NCBI GenBank assembly: GCA_024331125.1
Contig: JANDJI010000003.1
Coordinates: 248,001-312,000, forward strand
Direction: 5' to 3'
Origin: Nitrospira sp.
GTDB lineage: Bacteria; Nitrospirota; Nitrospiria; Nitrospirales; Nitrospiraceae
DNA: 64,000 nt
Both the position numbers and the translations under genes were made by a program. This document shows, one piece after another, positions 43,339 through 51,530 of the stretch; the stretch's first letter is position 1; each line of letters starts with the position of its first letter. The notes under the pieces are model-generated. The model made no database searches. It was not told the DNA's origin and worked only from the letters and a program-made list of their open reading frames with translations.

Positions 43339-46117
43339 GGCCGCCTCCTTCCACCAGGCGGCGATATCGCTGTCGGAAAGCTTGCTCTCCTCCCTCCATG
43401 ACTCGGCAGATCTCGGCGCGCACCTCCCGCTCTTGCAGGCACCCGCTCTGTGCCACGCGGCACTGGCCGTTGAGGAAGTCCATAGCTGCCACGAACTCCG
43501 CGTCGCCGTTGACGACGATGTTTGGGTTGTGCGTCACCACGATCAGTTGCCGGCGCAGCTTGTTCTCGCGAATCTGCCGCACAATGAGGTCGTAGATCAG
43601 GTGATTGTCCAGGTCGTCTTCCGGCTGGTCGAGCACCATGGGCTCTTCGCCGTACGCGAGGAGGAAGGCGAGCATGGCCGCCGTGCGCTGGCCCGGCGAA
43701 CCCTGCTGGATCGGTTTGAAGTCCTTGCCGTCTCCTCGGACACTGTAGGCGGCGGATAATCCATCTTCCGGAAACCAGAGCTCAATCCGGTCAAGGGTCT
43801 CAGGTTTGAGGCTGCGCAGATGCCTGACAAACCAGGCGCCGAAGCGAGGGATGTCTTCCCCACGAGCAACCGCGAGCAAGTCCTGCTTGAGCGAGGCGAG
43901 CCGCGTCTCGATCGCCTCGCCCACCTTCGTCCGGTCGTTCGGCAGGTCGCGATAGAGATCGGCGATGACCCCCTTGGTGCCGTCCGGGCTCAGAATATCG
44001 TCTTGAAGCCGATCATCGGTGCGGCCGATCACGGCACGGAACCCCGCCTCAGCCTCCTCCAGCGTGCATTGATAAGGCCGCACGTCGATGCGCACAAAGC
44101 GGTTGCCGTGCAGCGCCCTCGTCAGGAATGCATTCCGACTTTCTGTCAACCGTTGCCGGAGGGGGATCATGTGATCGCGAACCCGATTGGCCTCGGTCTG
44201 CACTTGCTCGATGGTCTCCTTCAGCCGTTCCAACGTGTTGAGTTCCTGCTCGACCACCTGCCGGCGCTGCACGAGCTGGCCGAACTGTGCGGGATCGGTC
44301 ACACCCTGGCGGCGCAGCTCATCCATCCATTGTCGATACCGGGTTTCGGCGGTCGTGAGGTCTTTCTTCCATTGCGACCGATCGAGGGCATCCCGCCAGA
44401 CCTTGCGAGCCGATGCAACCCTGCCTTTCAAGCCCTGAATTTCGCGCTGCACGGTCCCGATGGCATCCTTGAGCTTACCCAGTTCGGCAAGCACTGCCTG
44501 GTCGCTCGGATCCGTGGGATCGAAAAGGGACGTATCCAGCGCGCTCAGCACCGTCTCGTCCCGCGCCTGATCCAAGGTAGCCTCGATTCGCGCGACATCC
44601 TCTTCGACATGGACCAGCTCGCGCTGTTGCCGGTGCCGGCGTTGATAGACCTTGAGGATCGCAGCATGGTCGGCACGTTCGAAGACGGCGAGTTTGCGGG
44701 TGAGATCAGCCAGTTCCCCTTGCAATCGTGGGATAGCCGTGAGCTTTTCGGTCAGCTCCCGCTCTTTTGCGCGCAGAGCAAGGAACCGTGCCTCGAGCTC
44801 GCGCCAGCGACGGTCCCACTCAGAGCGATGCACCTCGCGTGACTCATCAACAAGGCGTCGCAGCCCCGTTTCGTCTTCGGAGAGAGAGAAGACCTGCTTC
44901 TGGCTGAAGAGGCGGACCGGAAACCGCTGGACGATGTCGCCGGCTTCGGCTTGCCAACTGCCATCAGGCTGTTCGCTCTCAATGGCCTGCAGTGTCCTCG
45001 ACTGGTTCCACTGGAGCCGATAACGTGCGCCGTCTTTCCGATAGAAGACGCGAACCTCGGTCTGATCGGTCAAGGCTCCACGGTCGTCACGGCTGCGCGG
45101 CAGGCGGGCGAAGTCGGCAAACTCCTCGGCCAGCTTGCCGGTCAGTTCCTTGTCCCGGCGAAGACTAATGCGCAGAAACTCCACGATTGTGGACTTGCCG
45201 GTACCACGTCCGCCGATCACGGTGTTCAGCCAGGGATTGAACCGAAGGCTGAGCGGCGTCTCGCGACCGCAGACACGGGCCTTGACGATCTCCATCCCTT
45301 CGATGAGCTGCTCGGCGTGCCGGTTGGGATCGGTGTGCTCTTGATCGCTGCGCCGGATCGACAGCGGGGTTCCGTCGAGCAAGGCAAGCCGCAGGCCTTC
45401 GAGCGACGGCGTCCCCATCTTGACCCACGTAAAATGCGAGCCGGGAAACCGCTGGCCCGTCTCGCCGTTCGGATGATGGGCATCCGAACCAAGCACGTCG
45501 GCAAGCCGTACCTCGCCCTGAAGACAAGCGGGCTTCTCAGTCGTTGGATTGCAGACTTCGATCCCCATCAGTTCAGGGGTGCGAAGGAGCTGTTCCAGCG
45601 AGACACCTTGCAAAAGACCAAACGCGCCCTTTGGGCCATCGGCATGGGCGAGGATTGGTAAACCGCCTTCGGCCGCAATGGCCTTGATTACCTCGATGGA
45701 TGAGCACGGAGAGACTGCGTCGGACGCCCCCTCTTTTCCTGGGGGGAATTTGATCGCGCCAAGCAGCCGAGAGACGGTGTTTGCGCCAGCACTCGGATCG
45801 AAAACGGCCAGGATGTGCACCCCACCGTTGGCGGCCACCTCCACGCCGGGGAACAGCACCAGCGGGCGGTACTCAGGATGTGGTTGTTTTTCAAGCCGCT
45901 CAAGCGCCTGTTTGAGCCGGTCAATCCAGGCGCCGCTGTTGTGATCGGTGATAGCGACGCATTCAACACCGGCTCGCATGAAGTCAAGAAGCCAGTCTTC
46001 TGGCATCATGCTGCGCAGCGCGGTCTGGTCTTTCCCCTTGCCGTAATCCTCGGAAGAGGGGGTGTGGGTGTGGAAATCAAATTTCCACCAGCGGGCGCCC
46101 GGAAAGTTCCACGTCAT
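43331..46117 (-). CDS. TrlF-type AAA/SMC-like ATPase with N-terminal PHP domain
   Basis: The PHP phosphoesterase domain is at residues 13-260, with metal ligands in DFHTHTP (16-18), ITDHN (56-60), LAHAD (157-160) and SDAHH (211-215). The ATPase part has Walker A GGRGTGKST at 302-310, a long coiled coil around 420-650, and Walker B as MVLDQPEDDLDNHLIYDLIV near 830. Proteins of this build include the single-gene Ppl-like defence factors. It is the first gene of the operon, behind a palindrome-overlapped promoter. Confidence 0.88.
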   Translation of the reverse strand: MTWNFPGARWWKFDFHTHTPSSEDYGKGKDQTALRSMMPEDWLLDFMRAGVECVAITDHNSGAWIDRLKQALERLEKQPHPEYRPLVLFPGVEVAANGGVHILAVFDPSAGANTVSRLLGAIKFPPGKEGASDAVSPCSSIEVIKAIAAEGGLPILAHADGPKGAFGLLQGVSLEQLLRTPELMGIEVCNPTTEKPACLQGEVRLADVLGSDAHHPNGETGQRFPGSHFTWVKMGTPSLEGLRLALLDGTPLSIRRSDQEHTDPNRHAEQLIEGMEIVKARVCGRETPLSLRFNPWLNTVIGGRGTGKSTIVEFLRISLRRDKELTGKLAEEFADFARLPRSRDDRGALTDQTEVRVFYRKDGARYRLQWNQSRTLQAIESEQPDGSWQAEAGDIVQRFPVRLFSQKQVFSLSEDETGLRRLVDESREVHRSEWDRRWRELEARFLALRAKERELTEKLTAIPRLQGELADLTRKLAVFERADHAAILKVYQRRHRQQRELVHVEEDVARIEATLDQARDETVLSALDTSLFDPTDPSDQAVLAELGKLKDAIGTVQREIQGLKGRVASARKVWRDALDRSQWKKDLTTAETRYRQWMDELRRQGVTDPAQFGQLVQRRQVVEQELNTLERLKETIEQVQTEANRVRDHMIPLRQRLTESRNAFLTRALHGNRFVRIDVRPYQCTLEEAEAGFRAVIGRTDDRLQDDILSPDGTKGVIADLYRDLPNDRTKVGEAIETRLASLKQDLLAVARGEDIPRFGAWFVRHLRSLKPETLDRIELWFPEDGLSAAYSVRGDGKDFKPIQQGSPGQRTAAMLAFLLAYGEEPMVLDQPEDDLDNHLIYDLIVRQIRENKLRRQLIVVTHNPNIVVNGDAEFVAAMDFLNGQCRVAQSGCLQEREVRAEICRVMEGGEQAFRQRYRRLVEGGGHV

Positions 46118-46170
46118 TGTGGGACCTCATGGGTGAATGGGGAAGAACGAGCAACGACGGTTCGTGGAGG

Positions 46171-46202
46171 AGTATAATCTTGCATCTAATATAATGCAAG
46201 AT
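46171..46202 (-). promoter_or_regulatory. Promoter of the TrlF operon with an overlapping operator palindrome
   Basis: On the minus strand TTGCAT (46199-46194) and TATACT (46176-46171) are 17 nt apart, a good sigma-70 promoter. ATCTTGCAT and ATGCAAGAT form a perfect 9-bp inverted repeat with an 8-nt AT-rich loop at 46177-46202, covering the -35 and spacer. A repressor here would block the promoter; the XRE-ImmA protein encoded downstream is the obvious candidate. Confidence 0.7.
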
Positions 46203-46299
46203 TTTATTGCTAGATACTGTACAACGGCAATTGGTACGCGAACCACGATGGGAAATGGCGAAAGCGGTTCATTGTGGGCGCATGAGGGAGAGACCCGTC

Positions 46300-46560
46300 T
46301 CAATCAGGTGATCCACGTGTTCCATAGCGACTGACATCCTCTGCCGCCTGGGGGAGTGGGGTCTCGGAGTCTCGGCTTGATGAATAGCGCCGCCGAACTC
46401 TCAGGCCCGTCTCCTCTTTCCACTCCTTTACGCATGCGAGCAGATAGGCGTAGAACGCCGGGCGTTTGCGGGCGAAGACCGGGAAGGTGGCGAGGATGTG
46501 CTCAAAGTCGGTTGCGGTGAGGCCGTCAGCGTGGACACCGGCCTGGGTGGATGGCCACAA
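46300..46560 (-). pseudogene. Partial second copy of the methyltransferase 3' end
   Basis: The frame gives GLTATDFEHILATFPVFARK then RPAFYAYLLACVKEWKEETG, against GLTADDLAHILSTFPVFARK in the full methyltransferase (stop at 47437). The core at 46415-46525 matches 47550-47660 very closely at DNA level, in direct orientation. The DUF2283 pair and an ATPase fragment lie between the copies. Confidence 0.8.
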
Positions 46561-46644
46561 TGAAGAGAGGCACCGTATCTCGTGTCCTGTGAAGTACGGG
46601 AGTAAAGTTGTCCTGACGCGCTCGGGAAACGGCGAGCCGGGTCT

Positions 46645-46872
46645 TCAGCGCTTGCTCGCATGAAGCACGGTCAGCCCGACCACCTCGTCGCCTTCGTAGC
46701 GGATGATCACATCCTCGTCGGTTAACTCGCTGTCGGTGGCGTGGCTCGGCTTTTTGAAGTTGATGTACAGCGTGTCGGCCTCGTCGTCATAGGAGACCCA
46801 CAGATAGCCCTGGGGAGCCTTTTTCACCATCGGCACAAGCTTTAAGTATTCCTGGAGTTCGGCTAGGGCCAT
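46645..46872 (-). CDS. DUF2283 protein (probable antitoxin)
   Basis: 75 residues. GYLWVSYDDEADTLYINFKK then DEDVIIRYEGDEVVGLTVLH is the DUF2283 signature. These small proteins are usually paired with a RelE- or Colicin-like nuclease, as here. It overlaps the upstream gene by 10 bp. Confidence 0.8.
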   Translation of the reverse strand: MALAELQEYLKLVPMVKKAPQGYLWVSYDDEADTLYINFKKPSHATDSELTDEDVIIRYEGDEVVGLTVLHASKR

Positions 46873-47165
46873 AGCTGTGTCCTCCTGTCCAACGAGGCAG
46901 TCCTTCGAGTGACAAACGCCGTAATGATGAAGCCATCGGTGTCCAATTCACGATACACCACAACCAGAAATTTGCCAACCTCACGCTCTCGGACAGCCAG
47001 GAGTTCCCCTTCCCCGCCTTGAAGAATACGGCCAGGCTCGGCGACGGCTTCAAGCACCTCCAGCCGCATCCCTGCGAGCTCAGCATGCTCCTCAGTAATG
47101 TGGACCCACCGCTCATCGGTCAGCCGGATGACCTTGTTATTCTTTGAGGTGACGGTAGACGTCAT
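46863..47165 (-). CDS. Small probable nuclease paired with DUF2283
   Basis: 100 residues opening KVIRLTDERWVHITEEHAEL, then ELLAVREREVGKFLVVVYRE and FIITAFVTRRTASLDRR. This resembles the RelE/EndoU-like small proteins seen with DUF2283 partners (DUF4258/PBECR-like). I infer that it is the toxin of the pair. Transcribed with, and overlapping, the DUF2283 gene. Confidence 0.7.
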   Translation of the reverse strand: MTSTVTSKNNKVIRLTDERWVHITEEHAELAGMRLEVLEAVAEPGRILQGGEGELLAVREREVGKFLVVVYRELDTDGFIITAFVTRRTASLDRRTQLWP

Positions 47166-47214
47166 GCTTCCGCGCTCTCTTTCTCTCGCCCTGCTCGGTC
47201 CTTGATGGGGTTGC

Positions 47215-47406
47215 TCATGTCAGCCCCGCTCTTCGTTGAAGAGATGAACGCAGATCGGCGCCAAATTGCAAAGCCTTCACGATGTTCGACGTGCCCGCGT
47301 TGTTTTCGCCGACCAGCACCACCGGCTGGTTTTGTGGAAACTGAATCTCAACTGGGCTGCCTATTGAACGATACCCTTCGATTCGTAACCGAGTGAGGCG
47401 GGCCAT
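47215..47406 (-). pseudogene. N-terminal remnant of an OLD/RecF-type AAA ATPase
   Basis: 63 residues: MARLTRLRIEGYRSIGSPVE, then VVLVGENNAGTSNIVKALQF. The Walker A should read GENNAGKSN, but the catalytic Lys is Thr, and the frame stops soon after. It is a decayed start of an ATP-dependent nuclease of the OLD class. Confidence 0.7.
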
Positions 47407-47436
47407 GGCTTCCTGTCCTTGTGTGGAAAGCCTCCT

Positions 47437-50400
47437 CTACGAGTCCTGAGCAGTCTCCGGCCTCTTCCCATAGGTGGTTACGCCCTCGGCAGCCTGGGGC
47501 AGGGAGCGCTCGACGTCTCGGGGGGCATAGCGCCGCCGACCCACCGTGCTCGTCTCCTCTTTCCACTCCTTTACGCGTGCGAGCAGATAAGCGTAGAACG
47601 CCGGGCGTTTGCGGGCGAAGACGGGGAAGGTCGAGAGGATGTGTGCCAGATCGTCGGCGGTGAGGCCGTAGGCCTGGGCGACGGCCCGGTTGGCCTGCCA
47701 GACGGCGGCGAAATACTGCTCATCGTGCTCGGGCGGGTCGGCACTACCAGCCGAAACAGTTGGGATGGCGGGAATCGCCCAGCAGTCGGCGACCGGCGGG
47801 ACGGCGACGCGGGAGATGTGGATGAAATTGATGGTCGAACTGACGCGAAAGCGTAGCAGAAAATCGAAGGCGAAGGAATTCAGGACTGCGCAAGCGACAT
47901 TCAGGTCGAGAGTCGTCGTCTCGACCACAGGCAACTTGTTGTTGACGCACGACCCTCTCCCCAGCACCGCGGCGATGCAGGTGCGCGCATCCGTGTTGCG
48001 GGCAATGTCACGGAAGACAAGCTTGCGCGCCTCGCTCGGCTGCTTGCCGTATTTCTTCTCCGCCGCTTCGAGGTTCACCCACCGCTCGATCGGCTTGATG
48101 TCCACCAAGAACTGCTCGATGTGCTTGCCTTCGTACAACGGCCAGAAGCCTTGTTCCGCCATGGCCGCCCGTACCTCGGCAAAGGGGATGGACCGATCCG
48201 CCGGCCAGTCGAGGCCGCAGACGTCCTTGGGCCTGTAGAGTGTTCCGTCGCGCTTCGTCCACAGCTCGCGGTCGTTGGTCATGTGGAATTCGGTCGAGAA
48301 CCGCACATGCCACGCGCCGGGTCCTTGGTCGCCCAAGAGCGGCCGCGGCGTCTGGCCGGGCCAGAGTCCGTACATCTTAAGCACCAGCTCCCGGTCCCGC
48401 TCGGAGCGGTATTCAAGGAAGGCGAGGGTGCCGGGCGAGAGCCGCTCGAGTTCGGAACGGCGGATCAGCACCTCCACGCCGGCCGGCGGGCCGGATTCCA
48501 GTTCGTCGAGATCATGGCGCATGAAGGTGGCGCGGAAGTCGTTCGCTGTGCCCGCGGCCTGCTTCTTCGCCACCAAGCAGACGAATTTGTAGCGTGAATC
48601 GATCGCGAAAATCTTGTGTCGATTCTCGAATCCGTAGAACCGTTCGATCTGCATCGTATCAAGCAGAAGATGCCGCAGGCCCGTGCAGCCTTCGTTGTTG
48701 TAGAGGGCGCTCGGCACCAGATAGCCGAGCCGGCCGCCGGGCTTGAGAACCTGCTGCGCCCGTTCGACGAAGAACTTGAAGAGATCCGGGTCGCCGCCGG
48801 TCGAGCGGCCGTTGATCTCCCAATCCACATAGTGATAGTCGCCGCTCTTAAGACAGGCTGCCATTGTCTTGAGCCGATCGGCATAGTGATCGAATTCGTC
48901 GCTGAGGTCAGAATGGAGCTGCTCAAGCTCGCGAATGCGGGCGTCCAGTTCGCCGCCGGTGTAGGCCCGGATCAGCACGTCGGCTCGGCCGTAGAATTCC
49001 TTTCGGTCGGGCTTGATCTTTTCCCACGGGGGATTGCCGAGCACGCAATCGAAGCCGCCGCCCCCACCCTGGCCCTCTCCCGCAACGCGGGGGAGGGAGG
49101 AAGTGGCGGCGACCACTTCGGGGAACTCCAGTTCCCAGTGGAAGAACCGCTCGCGCTCGCGGATGCGCTGAAACTCGTCCCACCAGGGACAGGCTTTCGC
49201 GTCGGCCTCCAGATTGCCGGAGGACATGAGGGTGGGGAACGAAGCCCAAATGGCCGGCACGAAGGCCGCCGCCGAGCGCAGATCGAGCAGAAGCCGCGCC
49301 GTCTTCGTGGCCTCTTCGGCCCGCCGCAGCCGGTCTTCCTTGTAGGCGAACTCCTCCGGCGTATCAGCCCGGACTTCGGGCGGCAGCGGCGCGTCAATCA
49401 GCTTGCGCTCTTCCAGCGCGGTGGCGAGACGTTTCTTGAGCTCGGCCTCGAAGAGGCCGAGCGTCCGCCGGTCAGAGGCCTTGCCGAGTTTCGGGTGCGG
49501 AGGCTGGTCGAAATTGGCTAGAGAACTGCCGAGCAGCGAGTTGCCGCAGCGGATGTGGTGGGCGAAGAACGAGAGCGGCCGGTCCCCGGCGAGCGATTCA
49601 ATCCAGAGGGCCACCTGGGCCAGTTGCACCGCGGCGGGGTTGAGGTCCACCCCGTAGAGGCAATGCTCGACGATGCGCCGCTTGCACCAGGCCCGGCCTT
49701 CGTCGTCCCACCGCGCCCGCACCTCGGCGGTCAGGGAGCGGTCCGGATAGAAGGCCGGTGGCGGATCGCCGTGGCCCTCGCGCCGGTAGGCGTCGAAGAG
49801 GCACGCGCCGAGGAATCTCGCCGCCCCGACCAAGAAATGGGCCGAGCCGCAGGCGAGATCGATCACGCGGAGCCGTTCGATTTCAGCCGCCGACTTGCCG
49901 GCCACGAGCGGCGCGAGCGTCTCGCGCACGAGATACTCCACGATCGGCGTGGGCGTGTAGTAGGACCCGCTCGCCTTGCGGGCCGAGCCGGGCTTGAAGA
50001 AAAAGTCTCCGGCTTCCAGACGCCGCAGGAGGGTGAGCGTCGCCCCGCGCGTGAGGCCGGTGTCGGCTTCGTCTTCTTCGTCTTCGCTTCCCTCTTCGAT
50101 GGTCTCCTCTTCGAGGGCTGCCTCGTCCTCGGTGTCACCCTCATCATCTGCTGCCGCTACGTCGGGATGCAACCGCGCGGCCTCCGTGCCTCCGACAAGT
50201 GCTGCGTCGCCCTTCACGACCAGCGATTTGGTGTCGGCCAACCGAATAAGGTCGGCCGGCGCGAGGACAAAGTCCCGGCCTTGGACACGGCACTCGATCA
50301 TCACCTCGGCAGCTTCGGCCGGCTCGTACTCCAAAAGCCCTTGGTACACGTTGCCGAGTTGTTCGATGTCGAGTTCGCGGAACGACACCCGTTCGCGGCC

Positions 50401-51528
50401 CACGCCCCGGCGCGGCCTGGTGGTGGCCAGGGCCAACAGCACACGGGCGGTCGAACGGTCATCGAGCCGAAGCCGGCGCAGCAGGCGGCCTTCCGGCGTC
50501 TCGTCGCTGAACAAGTGGCCGCCGCGTGGCGGGATGTTCTCCAGCTCCGGCAGGTGCGGGGCGATCCCCTCGTTGAAGATGCGAAAGAGGGCGAGCAGGT
50601 GGGCCCAGAGGCCGGAACGGTTGGCCGGCCAGGTGTCCACCGGCGCGCGCAGGAGCTTCGTGACCAGGCTATCGAGCGAATAGTGCTGTTGGTAGAACGC
50701 ATGGCTGATCAGCCGTTCGTCTCGCGCTTCGGCGTAGAGGATAAAGAGGAGCCGATAGAGGGCCAAAAACCCGGTGTCGCGCAGGGCCGCGAGCGAAGGC
50801 GGGGGTGCAAACGCGTCCGGCCTGGTCCGCACATCGGCGAGAAAGCCGCCCACGATCCGCTCGGCCGCATCGAAGACCGCTTGTTTGAGGTCGTTCGAGA
50901 CTTTGGCGCTGTGGCGGCGGCTGTCGGCTTCGAGCCGATCGATCGGTCTCGTGCCGCCGTCGCCGCGCATGAAATTCGGCGCGGCCAGGAGCCGATGCAG
51001 CACCTGAAGCGAGTCGAGATCGTCCTGCTCGACCAGCGTGGCCAGGTGTACATCCAGAGCCGCCCCCCGTGCGCCCAATCCGGGCCGGCGGATGAGCCGC
51101 AAGACCTCGGGCGTGAGCAGGAAACCGTAGTCCAGGTTCCATTGATCCAAGGCCGATTCCAAGTCGCGCCGGGCGCGGGGCGCGTCGAGGGCACTGACCT
51201 CAGGGAGGAGATGGACGGCGGCGACTGGTTCGGCATCCGGCTCGGGTGTGGCCGCAAGCGGGCGTAGGCGCGGCTCGTCGGCGTGCTCGCGCAGGGCGAA
51301 GCCCAGCAGGTCTTCGAGCACAGGCCGGGCAAACCGTTCGCGAAAGCGTGTGAGGTCTGGTGGATCCGTGCCGTTGATGCTCTCGGTCAAGCGACGCAGG
51401 CGATCGAGGAGTTTGCGCGCCTGCGCCGCCGTGAGGCGCGCGGCGTCACGGCCGCGAGCGGAGGCCAAGGTGCCGAGCCAGTAGTCAGAAAAGAAGCCGC
51501 GCCGATTGTGGATGGACTTAAGTGCCAT
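47437..51528 (-). CDS. Eco57I-type class I DNA adenine methyltransferase (DrmMI/PglX-like)
   Basis: The 1363-residue product has SAM motif I in VIDLACGSAHFLVGAARFLG near residue 559 and the catalytic NPPW in VLGNPPWEKIKPDRK near residue 831, as in N6-adenine methyltransferases. A long helical N-terminus and a C-terminal target-recognition part (after residue 1000) complete it. An acidic insert rich in Glu/Asp lies near residues 460-490. It starts 2 bp after the SNF2 helicase stop, an arrangement like drmD-drmMI of class 1 DISARM. No separate restriction nuclease is adjacent. Confidence 0.85.
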   Translation of the reverse strand: MALKSIHNRRGFFSDYWLGTLASARGRDAARLTAAQARKLLDRLRRLTESINGTDPPDLTRFRERFARPVLEDLLGFALREHADEPRLRPLAATPEPDAEPVAAVHLLPEVSALDAPRARRDLESALDQWNLDYGFLLTPEVLRLIRRPGLGARGAALDVHLATLVEQDDLDSLQVLHRLLAAPNFMRGDGGTRPIDRLEADSRRHSAKVSNDLKQAVFDAAERIVGGFLADVRTRPDAFAPPPSLAALRDTGFLALYRLLFILYAEARDERLISHAFYQQHYSLDSLVTKLLRAPVDTWPANRSGLWAHLLALFRIFNEGIAPHLPELENIPPRGGHLFSDETPEGRLLRRLRLDDRSTARVLLALATTRPRRGVGRERVSFRELDIEQLGNVYQGLLEYEPAEAAEVMIECRVQGRDFVLAPADLIRLADTKSLVVKGDAALVGGTEAARLHPDVAAADDEGDTEDEAALEEETIEEGSEDEEDEADTGLTRGATLTLLRRLEAGDFFFKPGSARKASGSYYTPTPIVEYLVRETLAPLVAGKSAAEIERLRVIDLACGSAHFLVGAARFLGACLFDAYRREGHGDPPPAFYPDRSLTAEVRARWDDEGRAWCKRRIVEHCLYGVDLNPAAVQLAQVALWIESLAGDRPLSFFAHHIRCGNSLLGSSLANFDQPPHPKLGKASDRRTLGLFEAELKKRLATALEERKLIDAPLPPEVRADTPEEFAYKEDRLRRAEEATKTARLLLDLRSAAAFVPAIWASFPTLMSSGNLEADAKACPWWDEFQRIRERERFFHWELEFPEVVAATSSLPRVAGEGQGGGGGFDCVLGNPPWEKIKPDRKEFYGRADVLIRAYTGGELDARIRELEQLHSDLSDEFDHYADRLKTMAACLKSGDYHYVDWEINGRSTGGDPDLFKFFVERAQQVLKPGGRLGYLVPSALYNNEGCTGLRHLLLDTMQIERFYGFENRHKIFAIDSRYKFVCLVAKKQAAGTANDFRATFMRHDLDELESGPPAGVEVLIRRSELERLSPGTLAFLEYRSERDRELVLKMYGLWPGQTPRPLLGDQGPGAWHVRFSTEFHMTNDRELWTKRDGTLYRPKDVCGLDWPADRSIPFAEVRAAMAEQGFWPLYEGKHIEQFLVDIKPIERWVNLEAAEKKYGKQPSEARKLVFRDIARNTDARTCIAAVLGRGSCVNNKLPVVETTTLDLNVACAVLNSFAFDFLLRFRVSSTINFIHISRVAVPPVADCWAIPAIPTVSAGSADPPEHDEQYFAAVWQANRAVAQAYGLTADDLAHILSTFPVFARKRPAFYAYLLARVKEWKEETSTVGRRRYAPRDVERSLPQAAEGVTTYGKRPETAQDS

Positions 51529-51530
51529 GG

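Noticed and set aside
49555..51267. A 570-codon open frame on the plus strand
   Set aside because: Antisense to the methyltransferase N-terminal half; low-complexity Arg/Glu/Gly-rich product with no family features.
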